Source: UMGS1781 sp964389545 (GTDB lineage: Bacteria; Bacillota; Clostridia; TANB77; CAG-508). Taken from it: a stretch of 55,081 bases of DNA. The position numbers and the translations under genes were made by a program. Of the stretch, positions 34,880-42,734 are shown piece by piece; the stretch's first letter is position 1, and every line of letters starts with the position of its first letter. Where the stretch lies: the NCBI GenBank assembly GCA_964389545.1, contig CAYMDN010000005.1:1-55081 (forward strand), written 5' to 3'. The notes beneath the pieces were generated by a model, which ran no database searches, was not told the origin of the DNA, and saw only the letters and a list, made by a program, of their open reading frames with translations.

Positions 34880-36244
34880 ATGGGAGAAGATGAAAATTTA
34901 GATTTAGCATCTGATATGAAAAAAGAAGACATATTATTAGAAAAAATTAAAGGTTTAGAAGACAAAGCGAAAGTCGAAAAACAAAATGCAAATGTATCTG
35001 TAAAGTATTATGAAGATGCAAGCTTACAACTTGGGAAAAATATTCTAAGAGTATCAATTGCAGAAATAACAGAGAAATTTTTAGATGAGCAAGCTCAAGA
35101 GCAAAGTAAAACAACTTTTGATGTATATATGAGATTTGCAGGAGAAGATGTTCAAATTGGTAGTATTGATGAAACAGGAAAATTGCAACTTAATAAAGAT
35201 ACTATTCAGAGAATAGATCCTGAAAATAAGTTAGGATTAATGGAAATAGGTGACCAAGAAAAGCCAGACTTATCTGTTTTAAAAGACATGGAAGGAAAGA
35301 CGAGAGAAGAACTAGAAAAAGATAAAGAAGAGCGAGATAAAGAAAAGATTAAAGATGGCGATGAAAAAGACGATAGAGACGATAAAGATAATGGAGATAA
35401 AGATGGCGAAGAAGAGGAACTAGACGAAGAAGGAAAAGATGAAGATGAGCTAACGAAAGAGATAGCAAAAAGAAAGAATATCCCTGAAAGAAATGTGTAT
35501 AGAATAAGACCAGATAGCCAATTCTTTAAAAACTATCCTCAAGTAGACAAATCGACATATTTTTATAGAGACATTGATGGAAAAATGAAAGCAGAATTTA
35601 TTGATGCAAAGGGACAAGTACAACCATCACCTTTCTTCCAAGATTCATCAACACATTTAAAAGATCCAGTTGTAAGTGTAGGTACTCAAGGTAATGACAT
35701 AAGTGAAAAAAGACCATATCAACAAATGAGAACACAAGGATTGAATAGACAATATGGTGTTAGAGATGTTAGAATGTCTATATATTTTGAAAATGGTTAC
35801 ATAGATATGGAAGAAACTAGACTAGGTGATGATGGCAAATGGGTAGGATATGGTATAGAAAAAACAGGAAGAGATTATAACTCTAAACAAGTAAATGATA
35901 TAAGCGATACAAAGAGAAAACAAGACAATTCAGAATATGTTAGTGAAGGTTATGACTTAATGGGCGAAACAGGTTTTAAAGAAGATGGGCTAACTATAGA
36001 TGAATTAGATCCTAAAAAAACAATTGAAAGATTAATGGATGAAGGATATAATAAAAATGAATCTGTTAGAATAGTTAATTACATGATTGGACAAGATGCA
36101 TTAACCGAAGATGAAGCTAAGGCAAAAGTTAATGCAGAAATCGAAGAAGAATTAGATAAACAAGAAGCTCAATATCAAAGAGATAATGATGATGATGGAC
36201 AAAAAGTGCCATGGGAAAATGCAACTTCTAGAAGAGGATATTAA
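34880..36244 (+). CDS. Acidic cytoplasmic protein of unknown function in the secretion locus
   Basis: I do not recognise this 454-residue protein. It has no signal peptide or helix that would span a membrane. Residues about 1-125 form a helical and beta domain (KYYEDASLQLGKNILRVSIAEI). Residues about 145-190 are almost wholly Lys, Asp and Glu and likely unstructured. A globular domain (about 195-330) contains YRIRPDSQFFKNYPQVD and RMSIYFENGYIDMEE, and the C-terminal third has a helical UBA-like stretch (IERLMDEGYNKNESVRIVNYM). It may be a cytoplasmic chaperone, adaptor or secreted substrate. It is placed between the two duplicated muramidase modules and starts with MGEDEN like the protein at 31862. 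Confidence 0.75.
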   Translation: MGEDENLDLASDMKKEDILLEKIKGLEDKAKVEKQNANVSVKYYEDASLQLGKNILRVSIAEITEKFLDEQAQEQSKTTFDVYMRFAGEDVQIGSIDETGKLQLNKDTIQRIDPENKLGLMEIGDQEKPDLSVLKDMEGKTREELEKDKEERDKEKIKDGDEKDDRDDKDNGDKDGEEEELDEEGKDEDELTKEIAKRKNIPERNVYRIRPDSQFFKNYPQVDKSTYFYRDIDGKMKAEFIDAKGQVQPSPFFQDSSTHLKDPVVSVGTQGNDISEKRPYQQMRTQGLNRQYGVRDVRMSIYFENGYIDMEETRLGDDGKWVGYGIEKTGRDYNSKQVNDISDTKRKQDNSEYVSEGYDLMGETGFKEDGLTIDELDPKKTIERLMDEGYNKNESVRIVNYMIGQDALTEDEAKAKVNAEIEEELDKQEAQYQRDNDDDGQKVPWENATSRRGY

Positions 36245-36254
36245 TAGGAAATAG

Positions 36255-36309
36255 TTAACACGCAGTAATATATGGAATAAATAAAAGGCAGATTTCATAT
36301 CTGCCTTTT
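36255..36309 (+). promoter_or_regulatory. Possible promoter and hairpin before the second muramidase gene
   Basis: TTAACA (36255-36260) and TAAATA (36278-36283) are 17 bp apart. An 11-bp hairpin (36283-36293 with 36299-36309, loop TTCAT) begins where the -10 ends and shares the AGGCAGAT/ATCTGCCT core with 31793-31821. Confidence 0.5.
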
Positions 36310-36332
36310 ATGCAAAGGGAAGTGAACGAGAT

Positions 36333-37970
36333 ATGTTTAATGATAATGAAAATGAAGAATTAGACCAAATGGAAGCTAATAGACAGAATAGAGAAGCGGA
36401 AAAATCTGGAAAAGAAGCTTTAAAAAAGCACGCTAAAAAGAATGCTAAAAATAAAGCACTAAAAGTTATAATAAATGCAATCATTGCAAAGATTCAGATA
36501 GTACTATTATTTGTAATTATAAGTACAATGATTGTAACTATTATTACTTCTATCATTGTTGCTTTATTTGGTGGTGATTCTAATAAAAATAATTCACCAA
36601 CAGATGACATGAATAATAATTATACGGTATTATCATTAGTAGACTATCTAAGGCAATATTCACATTCAGGTGAAGCACCACAGACAGATGACAAAAAATT
36701 CTATAAATTATATGGTGATGGAGTTGGATGGCCAACAATAGGAAATGCAGACCTACAATGGAAATCACATCAAAATAAATTTGCTAAAGCAGGAAAAGTA
36801 TTAAGTGGAAATACTATAAAAACAGTAAGCAATGTTCAAGACTATGTAAATGGTTTTCTTACAAGAGGATCTACAGCAACATATACAAATGCAGAAATTG
36901 ATGCAATGAATGTATATGTTGAGAGAGCCTTAGTTGATGAAATTGGAAATGAAACAGCAGAGAGTATATATCAAAGTGTAAAAAATTATACAAATGGTAT
37001 CGAACTTTCTCAACAACAACTATATGCTTTAACAGCAGTTATGTATAACTTTGGACATTTACCAGAAAGAAACGGACATACATTTGTAACCGCATATGAA
37101 GAAGCGAGTGCATCATATCCAGTTAATTCATGGCAACATAATAGACATGTATGGGATACATGGTGGAATGCTTTAGGTGGAGGAGCAGCAGGGCATATTC
37201 CAGCGAGGGATGCAGCATATGAAACGTATGTAAAAGGTGTATATGATTTTTCACAATCAGATGCAGGAGAGGTATTTGGCAGAAAATATTATATTTATTA
37301 TACACAAGAACAATTAAATCAATTTTCATATGCACCAAACAAATCTATTACAAGAACAACAGCAAATGAACCAACTATATTTTCCTATGCAGTAGGAAAA
37401 CCAACACAGCATTATGATGGTGAGTGTGTTACAGCAGCAGGACATGAATTTCCACATTATTTACAAGCAAACTTTAGCGGAGCTTTTGGAACATCTACAA
37501 TTGCAGCAGCAGGATGTGGACCAACTAGTATGGCAATGATTTTAGCTGGTTTGTGTAATGATTATTCTATAACACCAGTTACATACATAGCAAAGCTAAA
37601 TGAGTATTTTAATAATAATTGGAGAGAATATTATCTCCCAGGAGCAGGTTCAATATATGCAGGAATCTGTAATGCAGATTTATTAAAAAAATACTATAAT
37701 TGTACAGCACGATATGCATCGAGTGCAGAAGCAGCATATCAAGCACTTGAAAATGGAAACTGTGGAGTTATAGGCGCAGAGGTTGGGCACGTTTTAGCAA
37801 TGATTCCATTACCAGATGAATATAAAAATAGTGGATATAAATTCTATGTAATGGATTCTGCAAGAGGACATAGTGGACCATATAAATCAACAGCAGACTT
37901 TGTAAGTAGAAATCCACGTTCAGGTCAAGTATGTAAAATATATTATATAATTGAATTATTGGATAATTAG
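36333..37970 (+). CDS. VirB1-like bifunctional wall hydrolase: GH24-type muramidase plus C39-like peptidase
   Basis: A 545-residue paralogue of the 31862 protein. The basic N terminus, the helix (about 55-77) and the muramidase-like domain with Glu114, Asp129 and Thr135 are closely shared. From about residue 385 the sequence diverges into a C39-like papain-fold peptidase: AAGCGPTSMAMILAGL with the presumed nucleophilic cysteine, VGHVLAMIPL with the histidine, and YVMDSARG with the acidic residue. The two enzymes would thus attack glycan in the same way but cut or process peptides differently. AAGGGA lies 12 bases before ATG 36333. The VirB8-like paralogue follows after 9 bases. Confidence 0.85.
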   Translation: MFNDNENEELDQMEANRQNREAEKSGKEALKKHAKKNAKNKALKVIINAIIAKIQIVLLFVIISTMIVTIITSIIVALFGGDSNKNNSPTDDMNNNYTVLSLVDYLRQYSHSGEAPQTDDKKFYKLYGDGVGWPTIGNADLQWKSHQNKFAKAGKVLSGNTIKTVSNVQDYVNGFLTRGSTATYTNAEIDAMNVYVERALVDEIGNETAESIYQSVKNYTNGIELSQQQLYALTAVMYNFGHLPERNGHTFVTAYEEASASYPVNSWQHNRHVWDTWWNALGGGAAGHIPARDAAYETYVKGVYDFSQSDAGEVFGRKYYIYYTQEQLNQFSYAPNKSITRTTANEPTIFSYAVGKPTQHYDGECVTAAGHEFPHYLQANFSGAFGTSTIAAAGCGPTSMAMILAGLCNDYSITPVTYIAKLNEYFNNNWREYYLPGAGSIYAGICNADLLKKYYNCTARYASSAEAAYQALENGNCGVIGAEVGHVLAMIPLPDEYKNSGYKFYVMDSARGHSGPYKSTADFVSRNPRSGQVCKIYYIIELLDN

Positions 37971-37979
37971 GAGGTTAAT

Positions 37980-39368
37980 ATGGAAGGAAATAAACCGAAT
38001 AAACTTATGGTAGGATTACTTATTGTTTGCCTTATTTTAATAATAGGAATAATCATAACAATGCTAGTATTATCTAATAATAAAAATAGTGATAAAGATA
38101 AGAATAGTGCTAATGGAAATTCAGGACAGATATCAAATACAGCAAATAACGAAAATACAGAAATCCCTGAATATATAGAAGAAGAGCATCATATAAACAA
38201 AAATATTCATAAAATATATTCAGATAATGAATACTTTACAACTGAAAAAAATATAAAAAATTTAGTGTTATATTCAAAAGTAAACAATGAAACAGCAATA
38301 AATTCATTATGCAATGGGGTACGAGTATTTAGTGAAGCAGATTCTAAAGAAATACTAAAAATTAAAGAAATGAATGCAATAGACAACGAATCTGGATCTA
38401 CATATTTTGTAGAAGCAGAATTAGGAAGCAATATATATTATATATCAGTTACAAATGATTATATAAATAGCACATTCCAAGTAACAGCACTATCAAAAGA
38501 TAATTATGATAGTATATTAAAAGGCGAAAAGGATGATAATTATACAAGTTATATAGAAGTTAATAAAAACGAGTATAATACATTACAATACGTTAATTAT
38601 AGCATTTTGGAAATTGTTCAAAAATACTTTGAATCATATATACAAAATGCAAGGTATAATCCAGAAAAGGCGTATCAAACATTAGATGAAGAATACAAAA
38701 ATGTAAGATTTGGAAGTTATGCGAATTATAAAAACTATTTAACAAATTCAATAAAAGCAGAACAATTAATAGCATTAGACTTAAATTCTATAAAAAATGC
38801 AAATGAATTTGCTACACCAGAGGAATATTCAGAATACATACTAGGATTATCTCACAATGGAATAAAAACATATAAGATGTATACAGAAAATAATGGAATA
38901 GAATATTATGTATGTACAGACGGATATAATAATTATTATGTATTTAGAAAAAACTATGCTATGGAATATGAATTAATATTAGACACATATACATTAGAAT
39001 TACCAATATTTATAGCAGAATATGATAAAACAGAAGACGAAGGAAAAACTAAGTTACATGTACAAAGATTCTTTGAAGCATTAAATAACGAAGATTATAG
39101 CCATATATACAGTAAAATACATGACGAAATAAAAGAAGAGATATTTACAAATGAAGCAGAATTAAAAGAATATTTAGCAAGTAAATTCTTTATGCTTAAC
39201 AAAATTGAATTTGGCACATATGACTATGACGAAAATGAAGGGATACATAAAATTGCAGTTACAGTTAGTGATATGAACGGAAAAAGTGAAAAAGAAGTAA
39301 ATTTTGTAATGGTCATTGAACTAGGTGGAGACATGGATTATAGAATTTGTGAAATGATATTTGAATAA
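37980..39368 (+). CDS. VirB8/TcpC-like NTF2-fold membrane protein B (putative)
   Basis: A 462-residue paralogue of the protein at 33428. It has one N-terminal helix (about 10-31), a Ser/Asn-rich linker, then three NTF2-like segments. The best matches to its paralogue are VQKYFESYIQNARYNPEKAY, RFGSYANYKNYL and VQRFFEALNNEDYSHIY. Identity between the pair is clear but limited, so the duplication is not recent. The start follows TTAGGAGG. It is the last gene of the secretion-like locus; no good terminator is visible directly behind it. Confidence 0.68.
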   Translation: MEGNKPNKLMVGLLIVCLILIIGIIITMLVLSNNKNSDKDKNSANGNSGQISNTANNENTEIPEYIEEEHHINKNIHKIYSDNEYFTTEKNIKNLVLYSKVNNETAINSLCNGVRVFSEADSKEILKIKEMNAIDNESGSTYFVEAELGSNIYYISVTNDYINSTFQVTALSKDNYDSILKGEKDDNYTSYIEVNKNEYNTLQYVNYSILEIVQKYFESYIQNARYNPEKAYQTLDEEYKNVRFGSYANYKNYLTNSIKAEQLIALDLNSIKNANEFATPEEYSEYILGLSHNGIKTYKMYTENNGIEYYVCTDGYNNYYVFRKNYAMEYELILDTYTLELPIFIAEYDKTEDEGKTKLHVQRFFEALNNEDYSHIYSKIHDEIKEEIFTNEAELKEYLASKFFMLNKIEFGTYDYDENEGIHKIAVTVSDMNGKSEKEVNFVMVIELGGDMDYRICEMIFE

Positions 39369-39412
39369 TGCCTCAAAAGTGCAAAAATAGCAGTAGTTGA
39401 AGACTTCAAAAT

Positions 39413-39441
39413 TTGAATTATGTAAAGAAAAGTGGTATAAT
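39413..39441 (+). promoter_or_regulatory. Promoter for the small membrane protein at 39476
   Basis: TTGAAT (39413-39418) and TATAAT (39436-39441) are 17 bp apart with GTGG before the -10. Confidence 0.7.
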
Positions 39442-39475
39442 TAAAGTATAATTCTATAGAAGTGAGGTCTGGAAA

Positions 39476-39679
39476 ATGAGCATTTTGTTCACACTGGTAT
39501 TCTTCGCACTCAGTTTTTTCATCCCTGCATGGGTTGGCGCAATTTTTGCAGTCATTGCAATGGTCGTCACTATCGTGGAACTGGTTCTGAGAATCAAAAA
39601 AGGCAAGAAACCGGAAATCCTGCGGACGCTGGGAACGATGGCATTCATCGCTGTCTTCTTCGTATTGATGGTGTCCTAA
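39476..39679 (+). CDS. Small two-helix membrane protein, GC-rich codons
   Basis: A 67-residue hydrophobic protein of unknown function. Helices cover about 3-17 and 19-38, with a basic loop (RIKKGKKPEILR) and a last helix (about 51-66). Codon choice (CTG, GGC, GTC, ATC, CGG) differs from the AT-rich neighbours. It has its own promoter, a GTGAGG ribosome binding site and a strong terminator, so it is a self-contained unit. The regular signals support a real gene despite the short length. Confidence 0.7.
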   Translation: MSILFTLVFFALSFFIPAWVGAIFAVIAMVVTIVELVLRIKKGKKPEILRTLGTMAFIAVFFVLMVS

Positions 39680-39683
39680 ACTC

Positions 39684-39722
39684 AACCGTTTCCCTGGAAA
39701 TTTCGGGGAAACGGTTTTTTGT
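39684..39722 (+). terminator. Terminator after the 39476 gene
   Basis: An 11-bp stem AACCGTTTCCC/GGGAAACGGTT (39684-39694 with 39706-39716) is followed by a T run. Confidence 0.9.
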
Positions 39723-39789
39723 TAAAGAAATTTTTAATCAAAATTTAGGTATAAATAGAACTATAAGGGAAAAATATAAACAAATAGCT

Positions 39790-39818
39790 TTGTAATCAAA
39801 ATCTTAATATGCTATAAT
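39790..39818 (+). promoter_or_regulatory. Promoter for the exchanger-nth pair
   Basis: TTGTAA (39790-39795) and TATAAT (39813-39818) are 17 bp apart; AGGAGG follows before the ATG. Confidence 0.75.
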
Positions 39819-39849
39819 AACTGTATCTTATACTTAAGAGGAGGAAAGA

Positions 39850-40818
39850 ATGGTACCAACAATATTAATAATGATAATAGGATTTTTATTATTGGTATTT
39901 GGTGCAGATTTACTCGTTAGAGGTTCTAGTAACATTGCAAAAAGATTCCATATTCCAGAGATGTTAATAGGATTAACAATAGTTGCACTTGGAACCTCAA
40001 TGCCTGAACTTGTAATAACTATTTCATCTGCTCAAAAAGGCGCAAATGATTTAATAATAGGAAATGTTGTAGGAAGCAATATTTGTAATATATTATTTGT
40101 CTTAGGTGTAACTGCAGCATTAAGGCCAATAGATATAGATAAGAGTACAAAATATGTACATTTGCCAGTAGCTTTTTTATCAACAGTGCTTATTATTGTA
40201 ATGGGATTAGGATTTTTTAATAGTGAACCTAATATTATAAGTAAAACAGATGGAAGAATCTTAGTAATATTATATGGAATATATTTTCTATATCCTATAC
40301 TAATAGAATTAAAAGATATAATCGATGAGATTAAGGAAGAAAAAAATGAACATATAGAACATAGAAGTAGTGTTATACTATCCCTTATTTGCGTCATAAT
40401 TGGGGCAATTTTGCTAAAATACGGAGGAGACATAGTCGTAGACAAAGCAACAAAAATAGCCACGATTTACGGAATTTCAGAGAGACTAATAGGGTTAACA
40501 ATTGTTGCGATAGGAACAGCCTTGCCAGAGCTTATTACTTCTATAATTGCAGGTATAAAAGATGAACAAGGATTAGCAATTGGAAATTTAATTGGATCGT
40601 GTATATTAAATGCACTTTTGATTCTAGGTGTAGGAGCATTGATAAATCCAGTAACATTTTCAATTGAAATTATAGATAATTTAATCATATTAGCATCAAT
40701 AACTTTTGCAATTATATTAATGTGTTATATTGGAAAAAAGAATAAAATAACAAGATATAAAGCATGTACTCTACTTGTTATGTATGTAGCGTATATGATA
40801 TATATAATTAATCAATAG
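39850..40818 (+). CDS. CaCA family Na+/Ca2+ antiporter (YrbG type)
   Basis: This 322-residue membrane antiporter probably exports Ca2+ in exchange for Na+ or H+. It shows the internal duplication of the family. The first alpha-repeat (about 18-60) holds GLTIVALGTSMPELVITI, the second (about 195-240) holds GLTIVAIGTALPELITSI, and each carries the ion-binding Glu. Each half has about five helices, and a charged loop (EIKEEKNEHIEHRS) separates them. AGGAGG precedes ATG 39850. Endonuclease III follows after 13 bases; the pairing has no obvious functional reason. Confidence 0.93.
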   Translation: MVPTILIMIIGFLLLVFGADLLVRGSSNIAKRFHIPEMLIGLTIVALGTSMPELVITISSAQKGANDLIIGNVVGSNICNILFVLGVTAALRPIDIDKSTKYVHLPVAFLSTVLIIVMGLGFFNSEPNIISKTDGRILVILYGIYFLYPILIELKDIIDEIKEEKNEHIEHRSSVILSLICVIIGAILLKYGGDIVVDKATKIATIYGISERLIGLTIVAIGTALPELITSIIAGIKDEQGLAIGNLIGSCILNALLILGVGALINPVTFSIEIIDNLIILASITFAIILMCYIGKKNKITRYKACTLLVMYVAYMIYIINQ

Positions 40819-40831
40819 AAGGAAGATAAAT

Positions 40832-41467
40832 ATGCAAAAAAAAGAAGCAATTACAATTATTGAAATATTAAAAGAATATTATCCTGATGCAACATGCAGT
40901 TTAGATTTTACCACTCCATTTGAAATGGTAATAGCAGTAATGTTATCTGCACAGTGTACAGATGAGAGAGTAAACAAAGTTACTCCAAATCTATTTAAAG
41001 ATTATTCAACTCCTGAACAAATAAATGATATGACGATAGAAGAACTTGAGAAAATAATTTATCCATGTGGATTTTATAAGAACAAAGCTAAAAATGTTAA
41101 AGCAATGGCTAAAATGATACTAGAAAAATACAAAGGAGAAGTTCCAGAAATAATGGAAGAATTAATCACTTTGCCAGGTGTTGGTAGAAAGTGTGCTAAT
41201 GTCATAATGCTTGAGGCATTTAATAACCCACAGGGGATAGCTGTAGATACTCATGCAAAAAGAATATGTAATAGAGTTGGATTTTCTAATAATGCTGTAC
41301 CAGAAAAGATTGAACAAGATTTATTAAAATTATTACCAAAGGAATACTATAAAGATGTGAATCACTTATTAGTATGGCATGGAAGGAACACATGTATATC
41401 TCAAAATCCTAAATGTGAAAAATGTCCTATAAAAGAATATTGCAGATATAATAAAATACATAAATAG
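40832..41467 (+). CDS. nth: Endonuclease III
   Basis: This 211-residue DNA glycosylase/AP lyase removes oxidised pyrimidines. The helix-hairpin-helix LPGVGRKCANVIM (about 111-123) includes the catalytic lysine in GRKCAN, and VDTHAKR (about 137-143) includes the catalytic aspartate. The [4Fe-4S] site follows the family pattern C-x6-C-x2-C-x5-C at the C terminus (CISQNPKCEKCPIKEYC). GAAGGA precedes ATG 40832. With exonuclease III at the other end of the window, it covers two steps of base-excision repair. Confidence 0.97.
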   Translation: MQKKEAITIIEILKEYYPDATCSLDFTTPFEMVIAVMLSAQCTDERVNKVTPNLFKDYSTPEQINDMTIEELEKIIYPCGFYKNKAKNVKAMAKMILEKYKGEVPEIMEELITLPGVGRKCANVIMLEAFNNPQGIAVDTHAKRICNRVGFSNNAVPEKIEQDLLKLLPKEYYKDVNHLLVWHGRNTCISQNPKCEKCPIKEYCRYNKIHK

Positions 41468-41471
41468 CAAG

Positions 41472-41506
41472 AACCTTTACAAAGAAATTTGTAAAGGTTT
41501 ATTTTT
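41472..41506 (+). terminator. Terminator after nth
   Basis: A 12-bp stem AACCTTTACAAA/TTTGTAAAGGTT (41472-41483 with 41488-41499) with loop GAAA is followed by TATTTTTT. Confidence 0.92.
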
Positions 41507-41509
41507 TAT

Positions 41510-41549
41510 AAAAAAGGGAGAACCCCGCCGGTTGTAGTCAACCGGTGGG
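41510..41549 (-). terminator. Terminator after the GC-rich secreted protein gene
   Basis: On the minus strand an 11-bp GC-rich stem (41524-41534 with 41539-41549, G-U allowed) is followed by TTCTCCC and a T run at 41510-41515. Confidence 0.8.
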
Positions 41550-41564
41550 ATCCTCCTGAGCACG

Positions 41565-42539
41565 TTAGGTGGAACTCAACCTAACAGTGGGTACGGTTGT
41601 CGAAGCGTCGTACTTGATTACGTACCCAAAGGCCTCAGCAACGAAGCGGGCGGGAACCATGGTTCTGCCGTTCAGGATGTAAGGCTTCACATCCATCTGA
41701 CCATACGATCCGTCCTTCCAGTACGACGTGCTGCCGAGCCAGAGGAGCATTTGGGAATTGCCCTTGGTGATGATCACCCGACTGTTCGGGGCGTCGAACT
41801 CGACATTGCAGTCGAGAAGCTCGGCGACCGCACGTACGGGAATCATTGTCCGGCCGGGATCAACCACGATGGGCTGCTGATCCGGGAACGACACCAGTTT
41901 GCCGTTCAGGGTAACCTCCAAGGCCTTCTTGCCGTCATTGTTCAGATACACACGCTGTTCGTTGTAGACCAGGGTGTACTTGTACTTCGTCGCAAGGGTG
42001 CGAAGCGAAGTGGCTTTGGAAAGGGTGTCTTTTGCCGCTTCCTTGAAGATCGCGCGGAGGCTGGTGGTGTTCTCGATGAAGAACTCGTCTCCATAAGCAT
42101 ACACGCCGGTGTTGTCGATGCGCATGCCGTTGACAAAGATTTCCACATCCGCGGGATGGATGGGCAGCTGGGGGTTATCGATGCCGGGGGTGGGAACATA
42201 TCCATCATTACTGTAGAGATAGATGGTGTTCTCGCTCTGCGACCAGCCGTAACCGTAGTAATCGGCGTAGTCGTTGATGATGTACCCGTCGATGGGTAAC
42301 TTGGACAGGCCTTTTACCTGCGGGAAGGCTTTCTCCAGATCAGTCCGCGTTTCCACGCGGATGTGGGACTCGCCGTCCATGTAGGCGTTGACCGCCAGCT
42401 TGACGTCGTTGAGATAGACGTAAGCGTCACCCGTGTCCAGGTGAATGTCGCCAGCAGCGCTGGCAGGGACGACCATACCGACGGTCATGATGAGCGCCAG
42501 CAGGCAGGTCAGGATGTGCTTGAATGTACGGTTTTTCAT
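41565..42539 (-). CDS. Secreted protein with copper amine oxidase N-terminal-like (stalk) domains
   Basis: A 324-residue secreted protein. The signal peptide (1-28, ending ASA-AGD) is followed by a region with KLPIDGYIINDYADYYGYGW and three related beta-rich segments. The last two are clear copper-amine-oxidase-N-like (stalk) modules: DPGRTMIPVRAVAELLD with VEFD and ITKG, then LNGRTMVPARFVAEAFG with IKYDAS. In Firmicutes these modules occur in surface proteins and are not enzymes. The gene is strongly GC-rich, in sharp contrast to its flanks, which suggests transfer from a GC-rich Clostridium relative. GGAGG lies 10 bases before ATG 42539; a second ATG at 42548 is too close to it. Confidence 0.85.
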   Translation of the reverse strand: MKNRTFKHILTCLLALIMTVGMVVPASAAGDIHLDTGDAYVYLNDVKLAVNAYMDGESHIRVETRTDLEKAFPQVKGLSKLPIDGYIINDYADYYGYGWSQSENTIYLYSNDGYVPTPGIDNPQLPIHPADVEIFVNGMRIDNTGVYAYGDEFFIENTTSLRAIFKEAAKDTLSKATSLRTLATKYKYTLVYNEQRVYLNNDGKKALEVTLNGKLVSFPDQQPIVVDPGRTMIPVRAVAELLDCNVEFDAPNSRVIITKGNSQMLLWLGSTSYWKDGSYGQMDVKPYILNGRTMVPARFVAEAFGYVIKYDASTTVPTVRLSST

Positions 42540-42641
42540 TGTGCTCATTCCTCCATTTCGTTTACATTGAGCAGACATAGGTTGATAGGTGTACAGGGTA
42601 TTGCTTATATGATAAACACACAAGAAGTTATTGAGTTCCAC
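41569..42641. repeat. 11-bp inverted repeat flanking the GC-rich secreted protein gene
   Basis: GTGGAACTCAA at 41569-41579 (spanning the stop codon) is the exact reverse complement of TTGAGTTCCAC at 42631-42641 in the leader. Both copies lie within small palindromes: 41564-41586 GTTAGGT/ACCTAAC, and 42621-42647 CAAGAAGT/ACTTCTTG. Confidence 0.5.
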
Positions 42642-42705
42642 TTCTTGCATGGAGTTTTATGATGAAAACATCATCATAAAAAATGATAAAAAATATCATA
42701 ATATT

Positions 42706-42734
42706 ATTATACCACAAATGCCCAGAATGTTCAA
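42706..42734 (-). promoter_or_regulatory. Promoter for the GC-rich secreted protein
   Basis: On the minus strand, TTGAAC (42729-42734) and TATAAT (42706-42711) are 17 bp apart with TGTGG before the -10. The leader is about 160 bases and contains AT-rich hairpins. Confidence 0.7.

Noticed and set aside
20578..39368. Integrative conjugative element inserted at tRNA-Gly
   Set aside because: The tRNA lies directly before the secretion locus, but no integrase, relaxase or excisionase is visible. I find no repeat of the tRNA 3' end near 39369-39850, and composition matches the chromosome.
41751..42299. Open frame on the plus strand opposite the GC-rich secreted protein
   Set aside because: High G+C removes stop codons on both strands. 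The minus-strand frame has the signal peptide, stalk-domain motifs, promoter and terminator; this one has none.
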